Part shown: in pieces, positions 26,276 through 34,937 of the stretch
How positions within the stretch are numbered: the first letter of the stretch is position 1
Layout of the letters: each line of letters begins with the position of its first letter
From: CAYQEC01 sp964416425
GTDB lineage: Bacteria > Actinomycetota > Acidimicrobiia > Spongiisociales > UBA5794
Length of the DNA: 64,000 bases
Assembly: GCA_964416425.1 (NCBI GenBank)
Contig: CAYQEC010000003.1
Coordinates: 62,001-126,000, forward strand
Reading direction: 5' to 3'
Program-made: the position numbers and the translations under genes
Notes under the pieces: model-generated
Seen by the model: the letters and a program-made list of their open reading frames with translations, nothing else
Databases searched by the model: none
Told to the model about the DNA's origin: nothing

Positions 26276-27360
26276 CCCCCCCTCGCCGCCACGATCTTGA
26301 GGTCCGCCCCGAGACGACTCACCTCGGTGACCACGACATCGGTGGCCCCGGTGAGGCTCTCGAACCGGCCGGCGAAAACGCCTCGCCCGGTCCCGCCGCC
26401 GACCTTGGCCCCGACGTAGAGCACGAAACGATCGATGAGATCGGCTGCCAGCAGCGACCCGGCGATGGTGGCGCCGCCCTCGACGAGCAGATCGACGATC
26501 CCGCGGGCCCCGAGGTCCTTCATCATCGCCTCCACATCGACGCCGCCCTCGCCGGCGGCGACGACGTCCTCGATGCCCTCGGCGGCGAGCGGCACCGGGG
26601 AGTAGACGAGCGGGTGGCGGGCGTAGAGCGCGGCGGTGGCCGGCAGCGGCTCCGCCCCAGCTACGACGACGGGGCGGGGCTGGGGCCCGGTGAAGCCGTC
26701 GAGGCGGACGTCGAGGCGGGGGTTGTCGGCCCGCAGCGTTCCGGCGCCGATCAGCACCGCGTCCGATTCGGCCCGGAGACGATGGGCGTCGCGACGGGCC
26801 TCGATCCCGGTGATCCACTGCGACGTCCCGTCGGCGGCCGCAGTCTGCCCGTCGAGGGTCATGGCAGCCTTCAACGTCACCCGGGGCCGCCCGGTGCGAC
26901 GGTGGTGGTGGTAGCCGGGGTCGAGGGCGACGACCTCGGCGCCGAGGACGCCCACCAGGACGTCGAGCCCTGCCTGCTCCAGCTCGGCGATGCCGCGCCC
27001 GGCGACCATCTCGTCGGGATCCTCCGCCCCGATCACGACCTGCTCCACGCCGGCGGCGATCACGGCTGCGGTGCAGGGACCGGTGCGGCCCTGATGGGCA
27101 CACGGTTCGAGGGTGACGACCAACGTCCCGCCCCGGGCGCGGTCCCCGGCTGCTGCGAGGGCCGCCGCCTCGGCGTGCGGCTCCCCGGGAGCGAGGTGGG
27201 CGGCGGTGGCGACCACGTCACCGGCGGCCGACAGCACCACCGCGCCGACGCGGGGATTGGGGTGGGGACGGGTGGCACCGGCCAGCAGGATCGCCCGGCG
27301 CATCGCCGGCTCGAAGCGGCGGTCGTCAGCTCGGTTGTCGAACTCGGCGCGGCGCGACAC
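26272..27360 (-). CDS. ribD: bifunctional pyrimidine deaminase/reductase RibD
   Basis: 362 residues. The N-terminal deaminase domain has the zinc motif GEPHAEAAAL and LEPCAHQGRTGPC. The C-terminal reductase domain has PRVTLKAAMTLDGQTA and NPRLDVR. Together they convert the GTP cyclohydrolase product to 5-amino-6-ribitylamino-uracil phosphate. I chose the GTG at 27360 because AAGGAGGG lies just upstream; an earlier in-frame GTG at 27390 would be inside the FMN aptamer. First gene of the operon, directly under the riboswitch. Confidence 0.95.
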   Translation of the reverse strand: MSRRAEFDNRADDRRFEPAMRRAILLAGATRPHPNPRVGAVVLSAAGDVVATAAHLAPGEPHAEAAALAAAGDRARGGTLVVTLEPCAHQGRTGPCTAAVIAAGVEQVVIGAEDPDEMVAGRGIAELEQAGLDVLVGVLGAEVVALDPGYHHHRRTGRPRVTLKAAMTLDGQTAAADGTSQWITGIEARRDAHRLRAESDAVLIGAGTLRADNPRLDVRLDGFTGPQPRPVVVAGAEPLPATAALYARHPLVYSPVPLAAEGIEDVVAAGEGGVDVEAMMKDLGARGIVDLLVEGGATIAGSLLAADLIDRFVLYVGAKVGGGTGRGVFAGRFESLTGATDVVVTEVSRLGADLKIVAARGG

Positions 27361-27365
27361 ACGCC

Positions 27366-27496
27366 CTCCTTCTTCCATCCGGACTGTCACCGTCGGCCCC
27401 GGAGTTCCACCGGATCCACCCCATACGGGGGTCGCGGACTTTCACCGCCGGTCGGGAATTGCACCCTGCCCTGAAGGGGGCTCTCTCGTTCCCGAG
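27366..27496 (-). promoter_or_regulatory. FMN riboswitch (RFN element)
   Basis: On the minus strand the conserved RFN blocks are present in order: CTTCAGGGCAGGGTG, AATTCCCGACCGGCGGT, GAAAGTCCGCGACCC, GATCCGGTGGAACTCCGG, GCCGACGGTGACAGTCCGG and ATGGAAGAAGGAG. The 3' strand includes the ribosome-binding site of ribD, so FMN binding probably blocks translation rather than causing early termination; I see no separate terminator between aptamer and gene. Confidence 0.93.
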
Positions 27497-27528
27497 TGTA
27501 GCTGTCCTTGGGAGACCTCCGGTCGTGA

Positions 27529-27558
27529 CCGCCGGGGCGGGGCGTCCCGCCCCGGCGG
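27529..27558 (-). terminator. terminator of the rpe/response-regulator unit
   Basis: Perfect 13-bp GC stem (27529-27541 with 27546-27558) with loop GCGT, placed directly after the stop of the response-regulator gene and before the FMN riboswitch. Confidence 0.75.
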
Positions 27559-27559
27559 G

Positions 27560-28486
27560 TCAGGTACGACGGTCGATCTGGTAGCAGGAACCGGCCTGCC
27601 GTTTGGCGTATTCCTTCATCTCCGAGGCCACCGCGGACGCTTCCCACTCGGAGGTGATCTTGCGCTTCAGGTTGGTGGCGACCCCCATCGAGATCGAGGA
27701 GATCGGGAAGGCGTGCCGCTCGCCGCGGCGATCGGTCACCTCGATGTAGCCCTGGAGGGCGTCGGCGGTGTCGTAGAAATCCAGGATGCCGTCGTCGACG
27801 CCGCCGATCACCGACTTGCAGAACTCTTCGACGTAGTCGGGATGGACGACGGCGACGAAGTCGTCACCGCCGACGTGGCCGACGAAGGCCTCGGTGTCGC
27901 CGCAGTCCTCGCTGGCCCGGAGCAGCACGCTGGCGGAGAACTTGATCACCGAGTCGCCCCGCATGAAGCCGTAGTGGTCGTTGAAGGCCTTGAAGTTGTC
28001 GAGGTCGGCGTGTACCACCGCGAAGGGGCCACCCTCCCGGACCCGGGTCTCCAACTCGCGGGCGATGCGGAAGTTGCCGGGGAGCCCGGTGAGCGGTGAC
28101 AGGTCGCGCATCTGCTGGGCGCGCCGCAGCACCGTCTTGACGCGGGCGATCAGCTCGTCGAGGTCGAACGGCTTGGTGATGTAATCGTCGGCGCCGAGGT
28201 CGAGACCTTTCACCCGGTCCTCGGCGAGGGCTTTGGCGGTGAGGATGATCACCGGGATGTTGGCGGTCGCCGGGCTGCTGCGGAGTCGCCGCAACACGGT
28301 GAGGCCGTCCATCTCCGGCATCATGACGTCGAGGAGCACCAGATCCGGGGGGCGGGCCTTGGCCATGTCGAGCGCGATGCGGCCGTTCTCGGCGGTTTCC
28401 GCCTCAAAACCTTCCAGTTCGAGGTTCATCCTCACGAACTGGACGATGTCCGGATCATCGTCTACGACCAGGACCCGTTCCTTCAT
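27560..28486 (-). CDS. response regulator with degenerate GGDEF domain
   Basis: 308 residues. Residues 1-122 form a receiver domain with the acidic pocket DDD, phospho-acceptor D53 in LLDVMMPEMDG, and K105. Residues 125-300 form a GGDEF domain (DLSPLTGLPGN; DLDNFKAFNDHYGFMRGD) whose active-site motif reads GGDDF at 206-210 instead of GGDEF, and no RxxD inhibitory site precedes it. It is either a weak diguanylate cyclase or a c-di-GMP or GTP sensor. No histidine kinase is adjacent. It starts 8 bases after rpe. A link to the type IV pilus genes by c-di-GMP is possible but speculative. Confidence 0.9.
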   Translation of the reverse strand: MKERVLVVDDDPDIVQFVRMNLELEGFEAETAENGRIALDMAKARPPDLVLLDVMMPEMDGLTVLRRLRSSPATANIPVIILTAKALAEDRVKGLDLGADDYITKPFDLDELIARVKTVLRRAQQMRDLSPLTGLPGNFRIARELETRVREGGPFAVVHADLDNFKAFNDHYGFMRGDSVIKFSASVLLRASEDCGDTEAFVGHVGGDDFVAVVHPDYVEEFCKSVIGGVDDGILDFYDTADALQGYIEVTDRRGERHAFPISSISMGVATNLKRKITSEWEASAVASEMKEYAKRQAGSCYQIDRRT

Positions 28487-28494
28487 GCTTCCCT

Positions 28495-29169
28495 CTACGT
28501 TTCCAATGCGCCACGCATGGCTTGGACGGCCGACACGGGATCCGGGGCCCCGAACACGGCGTTCCCGGCGACGAAGACGTCGACGCCGGCGGCACGAACC
28601 CGTGCCACGTTGTCGAGACCGATCCCGCCGTCGATCTCTATATCGGTCCGCAATCCGTGGGAATCAATGAACTTTCGCGCTCGTTCCACCTTGTCCAGCG
28701 TGGCCTCGATGAACGTCTGCGCCCCGAATCCGGGATGCACCGACATCACCACCAGAAGGTCACACAGCTCCAGGAAGGGCTCCACCGCCTCGAAGGGGGT
28801 GGGAGGGTTGAGGGCCAGCCCGAACAGCAGCCCTTCCTCGCGGGCTTGGGCGGCGACCCGGGTCGGCTCCGGGAACACCTCGACGTGAACCGAGACCAGG
28901 TCGGCTCCCGCTCCCCGCAGCGGCCGGAAGTAGGAGTCCGGGTTCGTCATCATGAGGTGGCAGTCGAAGGTCAGCGCCGTCACCTTGCGGAGGCTGGTGA
29001 TGACCGGGATCCCGACGGTGAGGTTGGGCACAAAATGGCCGTCCATCACGTCGATGTGGAGCAAGTCGACGTAGGGTTCCACCCGCTGCACCTCCTCCCC
29101 CAGCCGGGCGAAGTCGGCGGCCAGGATCGAAGGGGCGATGCGGGGTGGCGAGATCACGGCTGGCAGCAT
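28495..29169 (-). CDS. rpe: ribulose-phosphate 3-epimerase
   Basis: 224 residues, a TIM barrel that interconverts ribulose-5-phosphate and xylulose-5-phosphate in the pentose phosphate pathway. Metal ligands and catalytic Asp are in LLHIDVMDGHFVPNLT and DIEIDGGI; DCHLMMTNP and VMSVHPGFGAQTF are typical. It could supply ribulose phosphate to the downstream rib operon. The gene diverges from the PPK2 gene across 99 bp. Confidence 0.95.
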   Translation of the reverse strand: MLPAVISPPRIAPSILAADFARLGEEVQRVEPYVDLLHIDVMDGHFVPNLTVGIPVITSLRKVTALTFDCHLMMTNPDSYFRPLRGAGADLVSVHVEVFPEPTRVAAQAREEGLLFGLALNPPTPFEAVEPFLELCDLLVVMSVHPGFGAQTFIEATLDKVERARKFIDSHGLRTDIEIDGGIGLDNVARVRAAGVDVFVAGNAVFGAPDPVSAVQAMRGALET

Positions 29170-29268
29170 AGGAGCCTCGGCGGCGGTGCCGGGGATCTTC
29201 TCGATCGTCGCTCCGGGCCGTCGCTAGATTGCAGGACAAGGAGCGGACGAGGCTTCGGGAGGCAGCGT

Positions 29269-30066
29269 GTGAGACAGTACCGGATCGAGCCCGGTACCCC
29301 GGTGCGCCTCGCCGACTGGGATCCCGACGACACCGCCGGTTTCGAGAAACTCGACGTGCGGGGGCGGCTCAAGGGACTGCGGAAACGGCTCGCCGCCCAG
29401 CAACAGGTCCTGTGGGCCGAGGGACGCCATCGCCTCCTCGTGGTGCTGCAGGCGATGGACACCGGCGGCAAGGACGGCACGATCCGCAAGGTGTTCTCGG
29501 GCGTCAACCCGCAGGGGGTGCGGGTGGTCAGCTTCAAGGCCCCGACCCCGGTCGAGCTGGCGCACGACTACCTGTGGCGGATCCATCGCCACACCCCGGC
29601 CGACGGCGAGATCGCCGTTTTCAACCGCAGCCACTACGAGGACGTGCTCGTGGTGCGGGTGCTCGATCTCGTCCCCGAGGAGCGGTGGTCGCGCCGCTAC
29701 GAGCACATTCGGGCCTTCGAGCGCCTCCTCGCCGACGAGGGCACCACGATCCTCAAGTTCTACCTCCACATCTCCAAGGAAGAGCAGGCGGAGCGTCTCC
29801 GGGCCCGGCTCGCCGACCCCGACAAGCACTGGAAGTTCAACGTCGACGATCTCGCCCACCGGGAACGCTGGGACGACTACATGGCGGCCTTCGAGACCGT
29901 GCTCTCCGAGACCAGCACCGCCGAGGCCCCCTGGTACGTCGTCCCCGCCAACCACAAGTGGTACCGCAACCTGGTGGTGGCCGAGACGATCGTCACCACT
30001 CTGGAGGGGCTCGGCATGGAGTACCCCGAGCCCGAGGACGACCTCGAGGCCGTGGTCGTCACCTGA
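29269..30066 (+). CDS. PPK2-family polyphosphate kinase
   Basis: 265 residues from a GTG preceded by GGGAGG. PPK2 enzymes phosphorylate nucleotides with polyphosphate, or the reverse. The P-loop-like block QAMDTGGKDGTIRKVF (residues 61-76) and the Walker B and lid region VFNRSHYEDVLVVRV are present, followed by FYLHISKEEQAERLRARL. The protein is a single-domain form. Whether it prefers nucleoside mono- or diphosphates cannot be decided here. It is one of few plus-strand genes in this half, divergent from rpe and convergent with fmt. Confidence 0.9.
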   Translation: MRQYRIEPGTPVRLADWDPDDTAGFEKLDVRGRLKGLRKRLAAQQQVLWAEGRHRLLVVLQAMDTGGKDGTIRKVFSGVNPQGVRVVSFKAPTPVELAHDYLWRIHRHTPADGEIAVFNRSHYEDVLVVRVLDLVPEERWSRRYEHIRAFERLLADEGTTILKFYLHISKEEQAERLRARLADPDKHWKFNVDDLAHRERWDDYMAAFETVLSETSTAEAPWYVVPANHKWYRNLVVAETIVTTLEGLGMEYPEPEDDLEAVVVT

Positions 30067-30145
30067 ACCGGCGCCGCTCCCAGCCATTGAAGGCCACCAG
30101 ATCGTCCACGTCGCCTCGTGGCGGCCGCGTCACCGTCCGGGAGAG

Positions 30146-30166
30146 TCCGGGGGGCGGGACCCCGGA
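30146..30166. terminator. hairpin between convergent PPK2 and fmt genes
   Basis: 7-bp stem (30146-30152 with 30160-30166) ending one base before the fmt stop codon. No U tract, so a modest terminator candidate for either strand. Confidence 0.45.
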
Positions 30167-31087
30167 TCAGCCTTCCACCGGATCCAGCACCGCTCCCTCG
30201 CCCCGGCGGCCGTTGGCCCAGTCCCGCCCGCTGAGCGGACGTTTCCCGGCCGGCTGCACCGTCCGCAGTTCCAGGGCACCGTCCCGCAACCCCAGGTGGG
30301 GAACGCCGCCGACGATATCGATGCACCCGGTGTCGACCACCTCGCCCGATTCGACCGCCTCCAGGATCTCGAGACGCTCCCCCGCCGCCGAGATCCAGGC
30401 GCCGGGCCGGGGATGGAATGCACGCACCATGCGGTGCACCACCTCCGAGTCGAGCCCAGGGTGGATCCGGGCCTCGGCGGTGGACAACATCGGGGCGGGC
30501 ACGGCACCGGTCTCCATCTGGGCGGCCGGGTGTAGGCCACCGGTGGCGAAGGCGGGCAGCGCGTCGTGGAGCAGCGCCGCCCCAAGGTGGGCGAGCCGCC
30601 CCGTCAGCGTGCCGCCGCTCTCCTCGGGCCCGATGTCGGTCTCGATCGCCGCGATCACCGGGCCCGTGTCGAGGCCCTCGTCCATCAGCATCAGTGAGAC
30701 CCCGGAGCTGTCGTCGCCGGCCAGGATCGCCCGCTCCACCGGCGCCGCCCCCCGCCAACGGGGCAACAGCGAGAAGTGCACGTTGACAAAGCCGATGCGG
30801 GTGGTGGCCAGCGTCTCGGGCCGGATGATGCGGCCGAAGGCGACAACCACTCCCAGGTCGAGGCCGCGGTCCGCCAGCACCGCGTGGAGCTCCTGGTGGC
30901 TCTCCGGCTGGGCCACGGCCAGGCCCCATTCGCTGGCCGCCAGCTTCACCTCCGGTGGGGCCGGGCGTCGGCTTCGTCCCCGCGGCCGGTCGGGACGGGT
31001 GATCACGACGTCGACGGTGGCGACGTCGAGCAGGGCCGCCAGCGCCGGGACCGCGGCCGCAGGCGTCCCGAGGAAGGCGACCCGCAT
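30167..31087 (-). CDS. fmt: methionyl-tRNA formyltransferase
   Basis: 306 residues that formylate initiator Met-tRNA using 10-formyl-THF. The N-terminal domain starts MRVAFLGTPAAAVPAL and has the catalytic block VNVHFSLLPRWRGAAPVERAI and DEGLDTGPV; the C-terminal OB domain contains RPLSGRDWANGRR. The ATG at 31087 overlaps the def stop (ATGA) and fits the family N terminus. Paired with def as in most bacteria. The rsmB gene that often follows fmt is absent. Confidence 0.95.
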   Translation of the reverse strand: MRVAFLGTPAAAVPALAALLDVATVDVVITRPDRPRGRSRRPAPPEVKLAASEWGLAVAQPESHQELHAVLADRGLDLGVVVAFGRIIRPETLATTRIGFVNVHFSLLPRWRGAAPVERAILAGDDSSGVSLMLMDEGLDTGPVIAAIETDIGPEESGGTLTGRLAHLGAALLHDALPAFATGGLHPAAQMETGAVPAPMLSTAEARIHPGLDSEVVHRMVRAFHPRPGAWISAAGERLEILEAVESGEVVDTGCIDIVGGVPHLGLRDGALELRTVQPAGKRPLSGRDWANGRRGEGAVLDPVEG

Positions 31088-31590
31088 CACGCCATCCTGC
31101 GCAGGCCCAGCGCTTCCTCGCGGAGGTCTCGCATCGCCTGCCGCCGGGGCCACCGCGGCAGGCGCCTGAGGAGCAGGATCCCCTCGAGGTGGTCGATCTC
31201 GTGCTGGAGGAGCCTCCCCAGCAGCTCGTCACCGGCGTACTCGATCTCGTTTCCGTCGAGGTCGAGGCCCCGGGCCCGGGCGAAGCCGGCCCGGGTGATG
31301 GACCAGAAGCGGCCGGGAACCGACAGGCATCCCTCGTCGAAGGTCCATTCACCGGAGGTCTCGACCAGCTCCGGGTTGATCATGACCAGCGGGCCTTCGC
31401 CGACATCGCCGACGAACAGCCGCTTGGAGACCCCGATCTGGGGAGCCGCCAGCCCGACCCCGGGTGCTTCGTACATGGTCTCGAGCATGTCGTCGACGAG
31501 GCGCTCGAGAGCGCTCGTGACCTCGCCGACCGGCTCGGCACGGGTCCGCAGCACCGGGTCCCCGAACGTCCTGATGGGATACAGCGCCAT
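31087..31590 (-). CDS. def: peptide deformylase
   Basis: 167 residues. Removes the N-terminal formyl group from new proteins. All three motifs are visible: GVGLAAPQIG, EGCLSVPG with the metal Cys, and QHEIDHLEG with the two metal His and the catalytic Glu. Confidence 0.96.
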   Translation of the reverse strand: MALYPIRTFGDPVLRTRAEPVGEVTSALERLVDDMLETMYEAPGVGLAAPQIGVSKRLFVGDVGEGPLVMINPELVETSGEWTFDEGCLSVPGRFWSITRAGFARARGLDLDGNEIEYAGDELLGRLLQHEIDHLEGILLLRRLPRWPRRQAMRDLREEALGLRRMA

Positions 31591-31623
31591 GTCGGACGCG
31601 ACTCTAGCTCTGGTGTCGCCGCC

Positions 31624-33402
31624 TCACAGGTCGACCGGATCGGCGTCGATCCGGACCCGGACGCCGCCGTCCCGCCATGCCTGCACCAAGGGGCGGAGCC
31701 GCACCCGGACCGGGTCGAGCCGCTCCCCCTGCAACAGCCAGCGCCGCCTGCCGCCCTGGTCGGCCGGGCCGTGCACCATCGCCTCCGTCCCGGCCGCCTC
31801 CCGGAGCGCCCGGTCCAGTTCCGGTCCCCCGCCTTCCGCCTCCAATGCCAGCAGCTCGGTGGCGGGCGGGAACCCCTCGGCGGAGCGTTCCGCCGCCAAC
31901 TCCGCCAGCACGTCCCCGGGCCGGCCCCGCCGCAGCGCCCTCATCACCCGGTGCTGCGGCTGCCCGGTCTGGATCAGGCAGCGGTGCCCCCGCCCCCGTC
32001 GCACCAGAGCGGCGATCCGGGCGAGGAGCCGCAGGGCGTCCTCCTCGGCCCGGTAATGGGGGGCGAGCAGCAGGGAATCGGCGTCGACCGCCACCGACAG
32101 GGCGACCGCGGCGGCGCCCGGGAGATCCCGCTCCGTTCCCACCCGGACCGCCCGGGCGGCCTCCGGCGGGCCGGCTGCATCCCCGAACCGGCTCCGCAGC
32201 TCGTCGAGCACCCGCCCCACCGCGGCCCCGAGGGGTTCGAAGCGGCGCCCCCCGCACTGCGAGCACGGTCCGAGGGCGGCGCCGCAGCGCCGACAGACGT
32301 CGCCGCGGTCCGGACCGGCTCCGCACTGCGGGCAGCGGCGCAGCGTCCGGCACCGCACACAGCGGAAGGCGGGCGCGTAGCCGTGCCGTGACACGAAGAC
32401 GAAGACCTGCTCACCGCGCTGGAGCGCTCCCCCGATGGCGCGCCGGGTCGCCTCCATCACCACCCCGCCCCCGGGCGGCTCGGTTCCGCGATCGACCACC
32501 TCCACCAGGGGCCACACCCGGTGGGCCGGTTCGTGGACATCGACCCCGCGGGCCATCGTCTCGACGGTAGGTACCGGACCGGCGAAGACCAGCCCGGACC
32601 GCTCCACTGCGGCGCGCCGCCGCAGTACGTCACGCACGTGCAAGGTGGGGGTTTGCGGCGCCTTCATGGCGCGGCGACCCTCTTCGATCACGATCCAGAG
32701 CGCGGGGTCCCCCAGCGGCCACAGGGCGATCTCCCGGGTCCCGACGACGAGGCGCCCTTCACCGCGCTGCGCCTCGATCCAGACCCGGGTCACCTCCCGC
32801 GCCGGCAGCGACGAGGAAGCCAGCAGGACCCGCGGCCCGAGACGGGCCTGGAGGTCCCGCGCCAGGTTCTCGGCCTCGGCCAGAGTGGGCAGCACGATCC
32901 CGACGTTGCGGCCGTCGGTAAGCAGGGGGGCGGCGAGCCCGGCGGTCTCCTCACCCCAGGGGCCGGATCCCACCAGGTAGGCGGGGTGAGCGTGCCGGCC
33001 GGCCTGCAAGGTGGACGTGATCTCCGGCAACGGGGAGGTCGTCACCGCCTCCAGCGGCGGGCGGGCCGGGGCCCGTCCGCGGGGCAGGTTGGGCGGTGCC
33101 GCCTTGGCCAGCACGGCCGCCAGCGGGGCGACGTAGTGGATGGCGGCCCACCGCAGCGTCTCCAGCAACCGCCCCCCGAAGACCGGGAGGTCTCCCGACA
33201 CCGCCCCGATGTCCTTCAATTCGCGCCGTTCCGCCTCGCGGCGGACCTCGACGACGTAGCCGCGGACCCTCCGGCCCCCCAGCGGAACCCTGACCACCGC
33301 CCCGACCACGATCTCGTCGAGGGCATCCGGGATCCGGTAGGCGAAGCCGGCGTCGACCGCGAAGGTGGCGAGATCGGGGACGACTTGGGCGATCGGGATC
33401 AG
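31624..33402 (-). CDS. priA: PriA-like primosomal protein N', helicase-defective
   Basis: 592 residues. The N-terminal PriA DNA-binding domain (DEIVVGAVVRVPLGGRRVRGYVV) and the zinc domain with four Cys pairs (CVRC, CPQC, CRRC, CSQC) are conserved, but the Walker A loop is lost (GSGPWGEE region) and the DEAH box reads IEEGRR. This matches actinobacterial PriA proteins thought to restart replication without helicase activity. No ATG, GTG or TTG exists near the conserved N terminus; the best start is CTG at 33402, overlapping the coaBC stop (CTGA) and preceded by GGAG. Confidence 0.85.
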   Translation of the reverse strand: MIPIAQVVPDLATFAVDAGFAYRIPDALDEIVVGAVVRVPLGGRRVRGYVVEVRREAERRELKDIGAVSGDLPVFGGRLLETLRWAAIHYVAPLAAVLAKAAPPNLPRGRAPARPPLEAVTTSPLPEITSTLQAGRHAHPAYLVGSGPWGEETAGLAAPLLTDGRNVGIVLPTLAEAENLARDLQARLGPRVLLASSSLPAREVTRVWIEAQRGEGRLVVGTREIALWPLGDPALWIVIEEGRRAMKAPQTPTLHVRDVLRRRAAVERSGLVFAGPVPTVETMARGVDVHEPAHRVWPLVEVVDRGTEPPGGGVVMEATRRAIGGALQRGEQVFVFVSRHGYAPAFRCVRCRTLRRCPQCGAGPDRGDVCRRCGAALGPCSQCGGRRFEPLGAAVGRVLDELRSRFGDAAGPPEAARAVRVGTERDLPGAAAVALSVAVDADSLLLAPHYRAEEDALRLLARIAALVRRGRGHRCLIQTGQPQHRVMRALRRGRPGDVLAELAAERSAEGFPPATELLALEAEGGGPELDRALREAAGTEAMVHGPADQGGRRRWLLQGERLDPVRVRLRPLVQAWRDGGVRVRIDADPVDL

Positions 33403-34595
33403 CGATCCGCTCCGAACCCGGGGCGCAGCTCGGCAATGCGATCCCACAGCCGGCCGGCCACGTCCTCCTTCGACAGCAGCGGCCACGGCGTGGCGTTTCC
33501 GTCCGGGGTGATCACGGTCACCTCGTTGCTGTCGCTGCCGAACCCGGACCCTTCCTTGGTGACGTCGTTGGCGACCAGGAGGTCGACCCCCTTGCCGGTG
33601 GCCTTGGCCACTGCCTCCGCCGGCGAGCCGGTCTCGGCGGCGAATCCGACCAGGAAGGGCCGCGGTTCCATGGCGGCGATCCCGCCCAGTACGTCCGGGG
33701 TGCCTTCCAGGGCGACGGAATCCAGGTGGTGGCGGCGGCGGATCTTGGTCGTCTTGCTGGTAGCAGGACGGAAGTCGGCGACCGCCGCCGCCATCACCGC
33801 CACGTCCGTCTCGGGTGCCAGCTTCCAGGCGGCTTCCGCCATCTCGGCCGCGCTCTCCACCACCACCACCTTGATGCCAGGGTGGTGGGGAGACGGGGCG
33901 GCGGTGACCAGGGTGACGGTGGCGCCGCGGCGGGCGGCGACGACTGCGATGGCGTTGCCCATCTTCCCCGAGGAGCGGTTCCCGATGTAGCGGACGGGAT
34001 CGATCTCCTCCCGGGTCCCGCCGGCGGTCACCAAGACCCGCCAACCGGCGAGAGGATGGGGACCGATCACGGTCTCGACGACGGCGAGGATCTCCTCCGG
34101 CTCCGCCATGCGGCCCGGCCCGACGTCGCCGGCGGCGAGTGGTCCCGTCCCGGGTCCCACCAGGTGGCAACCGTCGGCCTCCAGGGTGGCGACGTTGCGC
34201 CGGGTCGCTGGGTGCTCCCACATCTCGGTGTGCATCGCCGGGGCCACCACCACCGGGGCCCGGGTCGCCAACACGGTGGCGCTGAGGGCGTCCTCGGAGA
34301 GACCGGTGGCGATCCGGGAGATGGTGGCCGCCGTCGCCGGGGCCACCACCACCACGTCGGCCCACTGGCCGAGGGTGGTGTGAGGGCTGACGTCCTCGTC
34401 GTCGAAGAGTCCGATCACGGGGCGACGCCCGGTGACGGCCGCCAGGGTGGCGGGTCCCACGAAGCGAGTCGCCGCCTCGGTCATCACGGTGCGGACCGCG
34501 GCGCCGCGGTCGATCAGCCTGCGGGCGAGGGTGACGGTCTTGTAGGCCGCTACCCCGCCGGAGATCCCAAGCACGACATGTCGCCCGGCGAGCAC
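33399..34595 (-). CDS. coaBC: bifunctional phosphopantothenoylcysteine synthetase/decarboxylase
   Basis: 398 residues. The N-terminal CoaC domain is a flavin decarboxylase (GISGGVAAYKT; catalytic His in SPHTTLGQWAD; PAMHTEMW). The C-terminal CoaB domain is the CTP-dependent synthetase (VLVTAGGTREEIDPVRYIGNRSSGKMG; AAAVADFRP). It makes phosphopantetheine in coenzyme A synthesis. It starts 4 bases after rpoZ, a common pairing. Confidence 0.96.
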   Translation of the reverse strand: MLAGRHVVLGISGGVAAYKTVTLARRLIDRGAAVRTVMTEAATRFVGPATLAAVTGRRPVIGLFDDEDVSPHTTLGQWADVVVVAPATAATISRIATGLSEDALSATVLATRAPVVVAPAMHTEMWEHPATRRNVATLEADGCHLVGPGTGPLAAGDVGPGRMAEPEEILAVVETVIGPHPLAGWRVLVTAGGTREEIDPVRYIGNRSSGKMGNAIAVVAARRGATVTLVTAAPSPHHPGIKVVVVESAAEMAEAAWKLAPETDVAVMAAAVADFRPATSKTTKIRRRHHLDSVALEGTPDVLGGIAAMEPRPFLVGFAAETGSPAEAVAKATGKGVDLLVANDVTKEGSGFGSDSNEVTVITPDGNATPWPLLSKEDVAGRLWDRIAELRPGFGADR

Positions 34596-34599
34596 GGCG

Positions 34600-34830
34600 C
34601 TACTCCTCGGTGTCGATCACGACCTTGTCGTTGTCGATCTCCTCGAAGGCGATCGACAACGGCTTCCGCGACAGGGAATGGACCTGGGGGGGCACGTAGC
34701 TCCCGAGACCCTCCCCGAGCTGGTTGAAGTAGGCGTTGATCTGGCGGGCGCGGCGGGCCGCCAGCACCACGAGCCCGAACCGCGACGAGTTGGTCTTCGC
34801 GAGTACGCGTCCGATGGGTGGGTCGATCAT
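34600..34830 (-). CDS. rpoZ: RNA polymerase omega subunit
   Basis: 76 residues. The N-terminal MIDPPIGRVLAKTNSSRFGLVVLAARRARQI-type sequence matches actinobacterial omega, including the conserved ARRARQI helix that contacts the beta' C terminus; the tail is LSIAFEEIDNDKVVI. It helps assemble and stabilise RNA polymerase. It lies between the kinase gene and coaBC. Confidence 0.93.
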   Translation of the reverse strand: MIDPPIGRVLAKTNSSRFGLVVLAARRARQINAYFNQLGEGLGSYVPPQVHSLSRKPLSIAFEEIDNDKVVIDTEE

Positions 34831-34937
34831 GACGGGATGGCTCTCCTGGGTCTGCGGTACCGAACGGTGCTTCCACGCCGGGCGCGGCCCGGCGGTCGTA
34901 CCGACCGGTACCCCGGAGTATAGGACCTCGCCGCCCC

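Noticed and set aside
28522..29268. Upstream plus-strand extension of the PPK2 frame over rpe.
   Set aside because: The PPK2 family N terminus fits the GTG at 29269 with GGGAGG in front; the extension is antisense to rpe.
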